A DNA stretch of 56,138 bases from Alphaproteobacteria bacterium (lineage in GTDB: Bacteria > Pseudomonadota > Alphaproteobacteria > SMXQ01), in the NCBI GenBank assembly GCA_009380075.1, contig WHSO01000016.1, forward strand, positions 1 through 56,138, given 5' to 3'. The notes below the pieces were generated by a model. The model was not told where the DNA came from. It saw nothing but the letters and a program-made list of their open reading frames with translations, and did no database searches. Positions 8,493-16,715 of the stretch are shown piece by piece. A program made the translations under genes and the position numbers. Position 1 is the first letter of the stretch, and the number at the start of each line of letters is the position of its first letter.

Positions 8493-9647
8493 TCAGGCGG
8501 CGGTACGCCCGAGCGCGAAGAACGCGTCGAGAAGCACCTGTTTACGGTCGAGATTGAGGCGCGCCGCCCGGCCAAACAGAAGGGTGATCTTTTCCCATAC
8601 CTCCACCCATTGATCAAGGCTGGCACGGGCGGCCAGCCGAGCCGCCACTTCACCCTCCCCGGGCAGGATCTCGGCCGGCTCCTGCCTGCGGGCGCGCGCC
8701 GTCACCTGGCGTGCCAGCCAGGTCGTGAGCAGGTCGGCGAAGACGTCGTAGGCCTCGTACTCCCCGGCCGGGCTGCGGGTCCGGGCAATGGCGTCCAGCG
8801 CCCCATGCAGGCGTGCCACCTCGGGCCGCGGCAGGCCGGAGAGTTGGCGGATCATCTCTTCGTAGAGCGCGAGGCCGCCGGCATCGGCCAGTTGCAGTGC
8901 GCGGCCGATCGAGCCCTCGCCGATCAGGGCGAGCGGACGGACCTCGGCGTCGTCGATGTCCGGGCGGTAACGTCGGATCAGGCTTTCGACGGTAGCGTCG
9001 CCGAGGCGGCCCAGCACGAGCCGTCGGCAGCGGGAGCGGATCGTCGGCAGCAGGCGTCCCGGCGCATGGCTGACCAGCAGCAGCAGCCCTTGAGCCGGCG
9101 GTTCCTCCAGCGTCTTGAGGAGCGCGTTGGCGGTGTTGCGGTTCATATCCTCCGCCCCGTCGACGACGACGATGCGCCAGCCGCCTTCGAGCGCCGTGCG
9201 CGCGAAAAAGGCGCCGGCCTTGCGCGCGTCCTCGATCACGATGTCGCGCGAGCGGCGCCGGCTGCGGGGATCGTCGCTCCCTGCCCGCCGTCGCGCCTCG
9301 CCCATGAAACTGCGCTCGAGTGTGAACAGATCGGCGTGGCCGCCGGAGGCGACCCGCTGGAACACCGGTGACGCCGGGTCGACAGCGAGGCCCGCCGCCG
9401 GTTCGGGCCCGAACAGGCCGGGCCCCCTTTCCGCCGCGCCGCCCGACAGCAGGAAACGGGCGAAACGGAACGCCAGCGTTGCTTTGCCGACGCCACGCGG
9501 GCCGGAAATCAGCCAGGCGTGGTGCAGCCGGCCGCTTGCAGCCGATTCGGCAAGCTCGGCTTCGGCCTGGGGATGGCCCTCGAAATGCGGGTTGGTGCGC
9601 GGTTCGGGGACATCCATGACGGCATCGCGGCCGGCGGTTTCGGTCAT
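8493..9647 (-). CDS. holB: DNA polymerase III delta' subunit
   Basis: Clamp-loader subunit that helps open and place the sliding clamp. The 384-residue protein has the AAA+ layout: HHAWLISGPRGVGKATLAF (Walker A region), IVVVDGAEDMNRNTANALLK (Walker B and sensor region), LEEPPAQ, and the sensor-1 segment SHAPGRLLPTIRSRC followed by RRL. The zinc-finger module seen in some relatives is not obvious. Its ATG overlaps the tmk stop in an ATGA arrangement, so it is translated by coupling. The order tmk-holB-metG is the usual alphaproteobacterial one. Confidence 0.95.
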   Translation of the reverse strand: MTETAGRDAVMDVPEPRTNPHFEGHPQAEAELAESAASGRLHHAWLISGPRGVGKATLAFRFARFLLSGGAAERGPGLFGPEPAAGLAVDPASPVFQRVASGGHADLFTLERSFMGEARRRAGSDDPRSRRRSRDIVIEDARKAGAFFARTALEGGWRIVVVDGAEDMNRNTANALLKTLEEPPAQGLLLLVSHAPGRLLPTIRSRCRRLVLGRLGDATVESLIRRYRPDIDDAEVRPLALIGEGSIGRALQLADAGGLALYEEMIRQLSGLPRPEVARLHGALDAIARTRSPAGEYEAYDVFADLLTTWLARQVTARARRQEPAEILPGEGEVAARLAARASLDQWVEVWEKITLLFGRAARLNLDRKQVLLDAFFALGRTAA

Positions 9648-10297
9648 CGGCGTTCCGGCCTCAGCCGCTCCTCCACCGTTCGCGCGATCGTCGCGGCGAC
9701 GGAATCCACTTCGGCTGTCGCATCGATCACGACGCAGCGGTGGGGCTCGGCCTGCGCGATAGCGAGAAAACCCTGGCGCAGGCGCTCATGGAAATCGCGA
9801 CCCATCCGTTCGAAGCGGTCCTCGCCTCCGGCGCGCCCTCCGGCGCGCCCGAGTCCCGAATCGACGGGCACGTCCAGGATCAGGGTCAGGTCGGGGGTCA
9901 GGCCCTCGGTGACCAGCTCGTTCAGCACACGCAGCCTGGCGGCGTCGAGGCCATGGCCGAATCCCTGGTAGGCGAGCATCGAATCGGTGAAGCGGTCGCA
10001 GACGACCCAGTGCCCCGCGGCCAGCGCCGGGCGCACCGTGCAGGCAAGATGATCCGCACGCGCGGCCGAAAGCAAGAGCGTCTCCGCCAGCGGCGTCCAG
10101 CGTCCGGGGTCGCCTTCGACCAGAAGCGCGCGAATGGCTTCGGCGCCGGAAGCGCCGCCGGGCTCGCGGGTTTCCGTCACCTCGAGGCCGAGCCCGCGCA
10201 GAAACGCCCCCAGGCGCTTCGCCTGGGTGGATTTTCCGGCGCCTTCGCCGCCCTCGAGAGTGATGAGCCTGCCCTGACGGGCCGTGTCTGTCGTCAC
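9644..10297 (-). CDS. tmk: Thymidylate kinase
   Basis: Phosphorylates dTMP to dTDP in dTTP synthesis. The P-loop LEGGEGAGKSTQ is near the N terminus, followed by TREPGG, the DR(Y/F) motif as VVCDRFTDSMLAYQG and the LDVPVD segment before the lid. The length (217 residues) fits. The chosen start is GTG at 10297, giving VTTDTARQGRLITLEGGEG. The frame is open further upstream, but that sequence lies inside the carboxypeptidase gene and is not homologous. The gene starts 23 bases past the carboxypeptidase stop and overlaps holB by four bases. A near repeat GRAGGRAGG in the lid region is a small local peculiarity. Confidence 0.95.
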   Translation of the reverse strand: MTTDTARQGRLITLEGGEGAGKSTQAKRLGAFLRGLGLEVTETREPGGASGAEAIRALLVEGDPGRWTPLAETLLLSAARADHLACTVRPALAAGHWVVCDRFTDSMLAYQGFGHGLDAARLRVLNELVTEGLTPDLTLILDVPVDSGLGRAGGRAGGEDRFERMGRDFHERLRQGFLAIAQAEPHRCVVIDATAEVDSVAATIARTVEERLRPERR

Positions 10298-10319
10298 CGG
10301 TCGCCGCGTGTCCGATCCG

Positions 10320-11474
10320 CTACTTCGTGCTTCCCCACAGAAGATAGCCGATTGCGGCCTTGATGCGCCCCATGAATCCGAGCTGTTCCACCGACTTCCC
10401 CGCCTTGAGCGGGATCTCGATAGTCTTGGCGTCGGGTACGGCGATCCTGAGCATGCCGATTTCCTTGCCCGCCGCGATCGGGGCCGGGACGGGCTGGGTA
10501 AGGGCCACCGTGACCTTGGCATCGCGCCGCGCGCGCCGCGGCAGGGTGATGGTCAGGTCGTGGTCGAGGACGAGCGGCACCGTGGCGTCGGTACCGAGCC
10601 ACACGGTCGCCGTTTCCACAGTATCCCCCTTCTTGTAGAGGGCGTAGTTGGCGAATTCGCGGAAGCCCCAATCCGTCAACCGCGCCGATTCCTGCGCGCG
10701 CTCGCGCATGGAATTCATGCCGTTCAGCACGAGGATGAGCCGCCGGTCGCCACGCTTGGCCGATGCGGTAAGGCCGAAGCCCGCGGCCTCCGCGTGGCCG
10801 GTCTTGAGGCCGTCCGCCCCCATATTCATGTAGAGCAGCGGGTTGCGGTTGCCCTGGCGGATGCCGTGCCATGTGAAGTTCGTTTCCGCGTAGATCTTGT
10901 AGAGCTCGGGAAACTCCCGGATCGTCCGCAGCGCCACCGTGGCGAGGTCGCGCGCGCTCATCACGTGACCGTCCGCCGGCCAACCCGAGGCATTGATGAA
11001 GTGGCTGTCCTTGAGGCCGATGCGCTTGCCCTCGCGGTTGAGCAGCTCGGCGAACGCCGCCTCATCCCCCGAGATACCCTCTGCCAGGACCACCGTCGCG
11101 TCGTTGCCCGACTGGACGATGACGCCGCGCAGCAGGTCCTTCACGGGGATTCGCTTGCCGACTTCGACGAACATCTTCGAACCGCCCATGCGCCAGGCCT
11201 TTTCACTGACGAGGAATTCGTCGTCAAGCGACAGCCGGCCTTCCTTGATGCGGGAGAAGACCACATAGATGGTCATCATCTTGCTCATGGAAGACGGGGG
11301 CGCCGGCTCGGTCGCGTTCTTCTCCAGAAGGACCGTGCCGGTATCGGCATCGATCATGTAGGCCTGCTTCGCTACGGTCTCGACCTGGGCGGCGCGTGCG
11401 GATGTGGTGGCCAGTCCTGCGGCAAGCGCACCAGCCAGGAGTACGGCCATAGCCGTGTGGCGGATCGGGATCAT
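10320..11474 (-). CDS. D-alanyl-D-alanine carboxypeptidase (PBP5/6 family, S11 serine peptidase)
   Basis: A periplasmic, membrane-anchored penicillin-binding protein that trims the terminal D-Ala of peptidoglycan stem peptides. Of 384 residues, the first 29 form a signal peptide ending near ARAAQ. The active site is complete: SxxK at 62-65 (SMSK), SGN at 122-124 and KTG at 224-226. A C-terminal beta domain and a basic amphipathic end (FMGRIKAAIGYLLWG) fit the family's membrane anchor. The start at 11474 places the signal peptide at the N terminus. It follows rlpA by 70 bases and precedes tmk by 23, so a cell-wall gene group merges with the replication and translation group. dacA or dacC cannot be told apart by eye. 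Confidence 0.95.
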   Translation of the reverse strand: MIPIRHTAMAVLLAGALAAGLATTSARAAQVETVAKQAYMIDADTGTVLLEKNATEPAPPSSMSKMMTIYVVFSRIKEGRLSLDDEFLVSEKAWRMGGSKMFVEVGKRIPVKDLLRGVIVQSGNDATVVLAEGISGDEAAFAELLNREGKRIGLKDSHFINASGWPADGHVMSARDLATVALRTIREFPELYKIYAETNFTWHGIRQGNRNPLLYMNMGADGLKTGHAEAAGFGLTASAKRGDRRLILVLNGMNSMRERAQESARLTDWGFREFANYALYKKGDTVETATVWLGTDATVPLVLDHDLTITLPRRARRDAKVTVALTQPVPAPIAAGKEIGMLRIAVPDAKTIEIPLKAGKSVEQLGFMGRIKAAIGYLLWGSTK

Positions 11475-11544
11475 GGCGATTCGGAACACTCCTGTCTGGG
11501 CCGTCCGCGTCCGGACGACGTATGGGGATTTCTGCGGTGTGGCG

Positions 11545-12519
11545 CTAGCGATCGACGATGATCCGGGCATCGGAATATCCGGCACGGATGACGCGCTCCA
11601 GCATGGCGTCGGCGGTGGGAAGATGCTCGATCGGCCCGAGACGGACGCGGAACAGGACCTGGTTTCCCAACTGTATCTGGCTGACTTCGGAACGGCCCAG
11701 CACGTTCAACCGTGCCCGGAGGCGGTTGGCGTTCTCGAACTCGGAGAAGGCACCGGCCTGCACGTATATGCTGGTTCTTTCGACGGGGACCCGCGTAACC
11801 GCCGGCTGTTCCAGCGCCACTGTCGCGGTGTCACGAGGCGCCGGAGCCGGAGCGGCGCGCCGTTGCGGCGCCTTCGCGCCGGATGCGCCGTCGAGCGGGG
11901 CGCGGGTGATGGTCGCGCTGGGGGCCGGCGTGATCTGCGGCTTGACGCTGTCGCCGCCACTCGACGCGCGGGCGAGCTGGACCTCCCCCGCTCCCATCTG
12001 GGCCGCGATCTGGCGGCTTTCCGGGGCCATGATTTCGACCCGCACCTTGGCCGTGCCCTGGCGATGGAAGCCGAGCAACTGTGCCCCCTGGCGCGACAGG
12101 TCGATGATTCGCCCGTGGGCGAAGGGGCCGCGGTCGTTGACCCGCACCTGGATCGAACGCCCGTTTTCGAGATTGGTCACGCGCACCATGCTTGGCAACG
12201 GCAGGGTGCGGTGTGCGGCGGAGACGATGTTCTGGTCGAAGGCTTCGCCATTGGCAGTACGCCGGCCGTGGAAATTGGGGCCGTACCAGGAGGCAATGCC
12301 CGATTCCGAATATTCATAATCGACTTTAGGATAATACCATACCCTATTAATTTGATAAGGAGTTCCAACCTTGTATTTCCCCTGAGCATCAGCGTCCTCA
12401 TGGGGCGACAGGCGCTTGGCCGTGTTCATCAGAAACTGGGTTTCGGAACAGGCGAACAGGACGACCAGGGCACAGGCCGCCACGACGATCATCGGCAGTC
12501 GCTGGTGGAGGCGCATCAT
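11545..12519 (-). CDS. rlpA: Septal-ring lytic transglycosylase RlpA with SPOR domain (lipoprotein)
   Basis: A division-site outer-membrane lipoprotein that cleaves denuded glycan strands. The 324-residue protein starts MMRLHQRLPMIVV, with a lipobox ending in LFAC. The double-psi barrel domain shows GIASWYGPNFHGRRTANGE, AAHRTLPLPS and VRVNDRGPFAHGRIIDLS. An Ala/Pro-rich linker leads to a C-terminal SPOR domain (SIYVQAGAFSEFENANRLRA onward) that binds septal peptidoglycan. Two adjacent ATGs (12519, 12516) are possible starts. Codons at about 12305-12380, just before the catalytic domain, are strikingly AT-rich. Located between mltB and the carboxypeptidase. Confidence 0.95.
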   Translation of the reverse strand: MMRLHQRLPMIVVAACALVVLFACSETQFLMNTAKRLSPHEDADAQGKYKVGTPYQINRVWYYPKVDYEYSESGIASWYGPNFHGRRTANGEAFDQNIVSAAHRTLPLPSMVRVTNLENGRSIQVRVNDRGPFAHGRIIDLSRQGAQLLGFHRQGTAKVRVEIMAPESRQIAAQMGAGEVQLARASSGGDSVKPQITPAPSATITRAPLDGASGAKAPQRRAAPAPAPRDTATVALEQPAVTRVPVERTSIYVQAGAFSEFENANRLRARLNVLGRSEVSQIQLGNQVLFRVRLGPIEHLPTADAMLERVIRAGYSDARIIVDR

Positions 12520-12638
12520 CTTGTGGTCCAACAGCCCTCTCCTCCAAAGATGTAGCCGGAGTTTAGAGGCACCGTCTGCCTTCGGCAAGGCGGGCGGCTC
12601 CTCGCGGCGGGGTGTGGCGTTCGGGCCGGCATCGCCGC

Positions 12639-13763
12639 CTACCTCAGCCGGTCGGCCAGCATGCCGACCGCGGTGGCGAAGAGGACGGAGCAATTCCACC
12701 TCATGGTCGCCCGGAAGTTGCCGTAGACGAGGAGTGCCGGGCCCTCGGGACCCTCCGGCAGCGCCAGCGAGGCCTGGAGCGCCCGCTTCGGCAGCGGGCC
12801 ACCGTCCGCCGCCCGCACGCCCAGCCTCGACCATTCGACGAGGGGCTTCTCCACGCTCAGTTTGCGCAAGTCGCGGCAGCCGCGCGGCGGTGTCTTCGGC
12901 ATCAGTTCGGGCAACCGCGCGGCGAAGCCGTCGGGCAGTTGCACCTCCCGCCCCCAGGTCTGGTCGTCGCGCCAGCCCGACTGTTTCAGGTAATTGGCCG
13001 AGGACGCGAAGACATCGGCGGTGGTTCCCCAGATGTCGCGCCGCCCGTCGCCGTCGTGGTCCACCGCGTAGGACAGGAAGCTCGACGGCATGAACTGGTT
13101 CTGCCCCATGGCGCCGGCCCAGGAGCCCTTCATCCCCGCGGCGCTGACATGGCCGGCATCGATGATCTTCATGGCGTTGAACAGCTCCCGGCGGAAGTAG
13201 TCGGCACGACGCCCGTCGAAGGCGAGCGTTGCCAGCGCCTGTACCACCGCGAACCCGCCGGTGGCACGTCCGAAGCTGGTCTCGAGCCCCCACAGGGCGA
13301 CGACGAAGCGCGGCTGGACGCCATATTTGGCGCCGATCTGTTTCAGGATGTCGCCATGCTGGCGCAGCCGCTCGCGCCCGGTGTTCACGCGCCAGTTCGA
13401 TACCCGCGCGTCGATATAAGCGCGGAAGGTCTGGGTGAACTCCGGCTGGCGGCGGTCGAGTTGAATGACGCGCTCGATCGGCGTCAGCCCGGCCAGCGCC
13501 GAATCGAGGGTCGCCGCGCTGATGCCGAGCCCGAGGCCCTCCTCCCGGACGCCGCGGAGCCAGTCCTGGAAGAGCTTGCGCTTTTCGGCGCCCGCGTCCT
13601 TCGGCGCCGGTTGTGCGGCGGGCGGCGGAGTCGTCACGGACGGTGCGGTGCCGTCCTGAGCCGCCGCCCCTGCGCTCGCCGTCATCATCAACGCAAGGGC
13701 GATGAGCAACGCCGTCATCCGCCATGACGAGCGGGATCGGGACAATTTGGAAGGCAGCATCAT
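12639..13763 (-). CDS. Lytic murein transglycosylase B family protein (GH103)
   Basis: A periplasmic muramidase that makes 1,6-anhydro-muropeptides. The 374-residue protein has a signal peptide (LLIALALMMTASAGAAAQD). The MltB-type catalytic domain carries the glutamate in VALWGLETSFGRATG, followed by AFDGRRADYFRRELFNAM and MKGSWAGAMGQNQFMPSSF. It lacks a lipobox, so it resembles the soluble MltB-like group with a long C-terminal part. Start 13763 (MMLPSK) is used; 13718 (MTALL) would still give a signal peptide. It is 119 bases upstream of rlpA on the same strand, consistent with a cell-wall remodelling group. Confidence 0.93.
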   Translation of the reverse strand: MMLPSKLSRSRSSWRMTALLIALALMMTASAGAAAQDGTAPSVTTPPPAAQPAPKDAGAEKRKLFQDWLRGVREEGLGLGISAATLDSALAGLTPIERVIQLDRRQPEFTQTFRAYIDARVSNWRVNTGRERLRQHGDILKQIGAKYGVQPRFVVALWGLETSFGRATGGFAVVQALATLAFDGRRADYFRRELFNAMKIIDAGHVSAAGMKGSWAGAMGQNQFMPSSFLSYAVDHDGDGRRDIWGTTADVFASSANYLKQSGWRDDQTWGREVQLPDGFAARLPELMPKTPPRGCRDLRKLSVEKPLVEWSRLGVRAADGGPLPKRALQASLALPEGPEGPALLVYGNFRATMRWNCSVLFATAVGMLADRLR

Positions 13764-13888
13764 TCAGGATCTCCCGCGGACCACCGCCGCCTCTGGCGCG
13801 GCACACGCAAGGTATAGCGGCTCCGCCGCCGTTGTGCCACAAGCGGCCCGCGCCGCGCAATCCTGTTCGAACGACTGTTGCACCTTGG

Positions 13889-14497
13889 TCACTGCACGGA
13901 TCCGCCAGATTTCGCGTCGGTTTCGCGTGCCAGCCGTGCGACGACCCGTTCGATCAGGTCGCGTGCAACCGAATTATCGATCTCCGCCGTGGGGACCGCG
14001 TCCTTCACCGCCCGCCCGCGCCATATGACGTTGCCCACGCCGTTTTCGAGTTCAGCAAACACTTCGTGCCGCGCGGGCTGCGGCGGTGGCGGCTTGCCGT
14101 CGAGGGGGATCTGGATGGCAAGGCCGAGGTCGGTCTCGCTCGACGAACCACCGCGCCCGACGATTCCCACTTTCGGGCCGGCGCGCGATTGGAGGGTGCG
14201 CGGGCGTTCGAAGCGCAGGAACAGCACGTTGGGCGCGGTGGCCTCGGGGCGGATGCCGTGGCGGGTCAGTGCCTCGTTGGCGAGCGCCGCGATCCGCAGC
14301 GCCGCTTTCTCGTCCTCCTGACGAACGCGGACCGCGACCGCCCGCAGTCCCGTGGTCGGACGTGCGGCTGCAGGCGCCGGCTCCTTGCCCGTGTCGCTGC
14401 CGCGGAAGGGCCAGAACGACAGGCCTGCTCCGGAACAGGCGGGCGCCAAGGCGAGGAGCGCCAAGGCCAGCGCAACGGTGACCGTCCTTGGGAACAT
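13889..14497 (-). CDS. Hypothetical lipoprotein
   Basis: A 202-residue protein with a lipoprotein signal: hydrophobic VALALALLALAPAC, with Cys in the lipobox position. The mature part has an Ala/Pro linker, then a compact alpha/beta region (LRAVAVRVRQEDEKAALRI and VLFLRFERPRTLQSR) and a C-terminal helix rich in Arg and Ala. No family is recognised. The start at 14497 is set by the lipobox; in-frame ATGs at 14542 and 14572 would put 15-25 extra residues before the signal. It is the first gene of the minus-strand envelope group (then mltB, rlpA, carboxypeptidase), so an envelope role is likely by context only. Confidence 0.7.
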   Translation of the reverse strand: MFPRTVTVALALALLALAPACSGAGLSFWPFRGSDTGKEPAPAAARPTTGLRAVAVRVRQEDEKAALRIAALANEALTRHGIRPEATAPNVLFLRFERPRTLQSRAGPKVGIVGRGGSSSETDLGLAIQIPLDGKPPPPQPARHEVFAELENGVGNVIWRGRAVKDAVPTAEIDNSVARDLIERVVARLARETDAKSGGSVQ

Positions 14498-14855
14498 GGA
14501 CGTCCGCGACGGGGCGCGATCAACGGATCGGTGAGCGATCATGACAAAAGAATCGCGTCCAATTATGGCCATGCCAAGGCCGCCCGTGTTGAGATCGGGC
14601 GGCTATGCCAAACACCTAATGTTTGTGGCCGATCTTTTGAGATGCGGGCGTTTCCATCGGAAGAGCGTCACCAAGACGTAAAACGGCGTAGTGGCGGGAG
14701 CTTGCCGCGTGCTGGGAGATTAACCTTTGGCTGCTGCCCATCCCCTTTGGAAGTCAGCCAATCAACCGACCAGCCAATTTACCGCAATCTTAACAATGAC
14801 TTAACTTTCTACCTATTTCATAGGGATAATCTAGGCGGATACATGAGCATCCCTG
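14498..14855. promoter_or_regulatory. Divergent intergenic region between lipoprotein and MHYT kinase genes
   Basis: About 358 bases without a gene. It holds an 8-bp perfect hairpin (14579-14586 with 14596-14603) and an adjacent CAAACA / TGTTTG dyad near 14609-14626. From about 14755 to 14835 there is a drop in GC with runs such as TTAACTTTC and TAGGGATAATC, where the promoter of the + strand kinase gene is expected. No confident -35/-10 pair can be assigned by eye. Confidence 0.4.
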
Positions 14856-16424
14856 ATGATCGATGTTTTATACGCATGCATCACCGAGCAGCACGATTGG
14901 CGTTTGGTCGTGCTTGCGGCGATTATCTGTTCACTCGCGTCCTGCACAGTTTTCGTCGTCCTCTCGCGGGCCACGGTGGCGAACTCGGGAATCTGGTCCA
15001 ATGCCCGATGGTTTGCCGCGGCGGCCTTCGTTGCCGGCAGCGGAATCTGGGCGACCCATTTCGTCGCCATGCTGGCGTTCCGCCCGGGTGTTCCCGTGGC
15101 CTACGATATCGGCCTGACCGTCCTTTCCGTAGTGATCGCGATCGCGGTTTCCGGTCTTGGTCTTTTTGTCGGCGCGTCGGCGGGCATGCCCCTCCTTGGC
15201 GGCGGGATCGTCGGGGCCGCCATTGGGGCGATGCATTACACCGGCATGATGGCTTTGCGCGTTCCCGCTACTCTGACCTGGGATCCGTTCTATGTCGTGG
15301 CTTCCGTCGTCTTCGGTATTGTTTTGGCGGCGGTGGCGGTGCCCGTCGGCCTGCGCTCGGCCTCTCCCAAATCGCATCTGGCCGGTGGCGGCCTCCTGAC
15401 GCTGGCGATCGCCGGACTCCATTTCCTCGGGATGTCCGCGTTGCGGGTCGTCCCGGACCCGCTGGTTGGAATGCCCGGCGAGGTCATGGCGCCGGACCTC
15501 CTGGCCGTGGTCGTGGCGGCGGTGGTCCTGCTGATCATCACCGTCGGGCTGGCGGGGTCCAACCTCGATGTGCGGCTCGCCCAGCGCGCGGAGGATGAAG
15601 CGCAGCGGCTACGCAGGTACGTGGTCGAACTTGAGGATACCAAGCGTGCTCTGGAGGCACGGACCGCGGAAGTCACCGCAGCGCTGGAAAAGGTCGAGGC
15701 CAGCAGTCAGGCGAAGTCCCGGTTCCTGTCGGCAATGAGCCATGAATTGCGCACGCCTCTCAACGCCATCATCGGATTTGCAGAAGTGCAGGCGAAGGAA
15801 TTGCACGGCCCGGCCGGCGATCCGCGTTATGTGGAATACGCCAATCACATCTGTGAAAGCGGCCACAATCTCCTGAAAGTGATCAATGACATTCTGGATT
15901 ACGCGAACCTGCTCTCGGACGGCATCGGGCTTGGCCGGGAGAAGGTCAACCCGGCAAAGCTGGTTACGGACTCGGTCCGTTCCATGCGCGCCGAGGCCGA
16001 ACGAATCGGGATTCGCCTGGTCGTGAATGCCGCTCCGGACGTGCCGGTGATGAGCCTTGATCCCTCCCGCATGCGCCAAGTGCTGCGCAGCCTCCTGTCC
16101 AACGCGGTCAAGTTCACGCCCTCGGGCGGTCAGATCACGGTGACCACCCGTCCCGTCCCTGACGGCTGCGTGATCATTGTCGAGGATACGGGCATTGGAA
16201 TCGCAACCGAAGACATGCCGAAGGCGCTCGCCATATTCGGCCAGGTCGACAGCGATCTGAACCGGAAATACGAAGGCTGCGGACTGGGACTGCCTCTGGC
16301 GAAACTGCTGGTCGAACGTCACGGCGGCACCTTTGCCATCGAAAGCGTGGTCGGGCAAGGCACCAGGATCACCATCACCCTGCCCGTCGCCGCTGCCGTG
16401 GAGCAGCCGTCGATCGCCGCGTGA
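14856..16424 (+). CDS. MHYT-domain sensor histidine kinase
   Basis: A 522-residue membrane sensor kinase. The N-terminal half has about seven hydrophobic segments with the three repeats that define the MHYT domain: ATHFVAM (66-72), AMHYTGMMAL (125-134) and LHFLGMSAL (188-196). This domain is proposed to bind a metal and sense diatomic gases or redox state. A coiled-coil linker (240-285) leads to the HisKA domain with phospho-acceptor His296 in SHELRTPLNAIIGF. The HATPase domain has LLSNAVKFTP, EDTGIGIA and GCGLGLPLAKLL. No response regulator lies beside it, so it is an orphan kinase. The gene directly precedes the stress-type promoter of the ATP-grasp cluster, but no regulatory link is shown. 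Confidence 0.95.
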   Translation: MIDVLYACITEQHDWRLVVLAAIICSLASCTVFVVLSRATVANSGIWSNARWFAAAAFVAGSGIWATHFVAMLAFRPGVPVAYDIGLTVLSVVIAIAVSGLGLFVGASAGMPLLGGGIVGAAIGAMHYTGMMALRVPATLTWDPFYVVASVVFGIVLAAVAVPVGLRSASPKSHLAGGGLLTLAIAGLHFLGMSALRVVPDPLVGMPGEVMAPDLLAVVVAAVVLLIITVGLAGSNLDVRLAQRAEDEAQRLRRYVVELEDTKRALEARTAEVTAALEKVEASSQAKSRFLSAMSHELRTPLNAIIGFAEVQAKELHGPAGDPRYVEYANHICESGHNLLKVINDILDYANLLSDGIGLGREKVNPAKLVTDSVRSMRAEAERIGIRLVVNAAPDVPVMSLDPSRMRQVLRSLLSNAVKFTPSGGQITVTTRPVPDGCVIIVEDTGIGIATEDMPKALAIFGQVDSDLNRKYEGCGLGLPLAKLLVERHGGTFAIESVVGQGTRITITLPVAAAVEQPSIAA

Positions 16425-16486
16425 GGGATCGCGTCTCTACCAACCATGCCCTTATGTTCTTGGCGGACTCGGCGAGGGTCGAGCGT

Positions 16487-16524
16487 GTTCCCGGTCGCGG
16501 GAACTTAACGTGTACTCCTGCGTT
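16487..16524 (+). promoter_or_regulatory. Predicted EcfG-type (general stress) promoter overlapped by a palindrome
   Basis: GGAAC at 16500-16504, a 16-base spacer and CGTT at 16521-16524 match the alphaproteobacterial EcfG sigma consensus GGAAC-N16/17-CGTT. A 7-bp inverted repeat (GTTCCCG 16487-16493, CGGGAAC 16498-16504, loop GTCG) covers the -35 element. The next start codon is at 16716, leaving a leader of about 185 bases. The match is exact, but it is a single site judged by eye. Confidence 0.6.
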
Positions 16525-16715
16525 GTTGGACTTTAAGGGCTGCTTCAATTGTGGGAAGAGTCTAAGGAGGGCGGGCTGATTGACGACTCTGAGCCTGCAA
16601 GTGTTCCTGCAAGTGTTGTGGGGCACGCTGGGGGACGGTAAGTTTTCGCGTCAGGTACTCGGTTAGGAAATTCATCGGCGTGCCGGCGAAGCGAGGCCCA
16701 CCCGGGGAGGAGCGA

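Noticed and set aside
12520-13860. A single 771-residue minus-strand protein extending rlpA upstream through the mltB region
   Set aside because: The upstream part is the off-frame shadow of mltB, low-complexity and Arg-rich. RlpA has a proper lipoprotein start at 12519.
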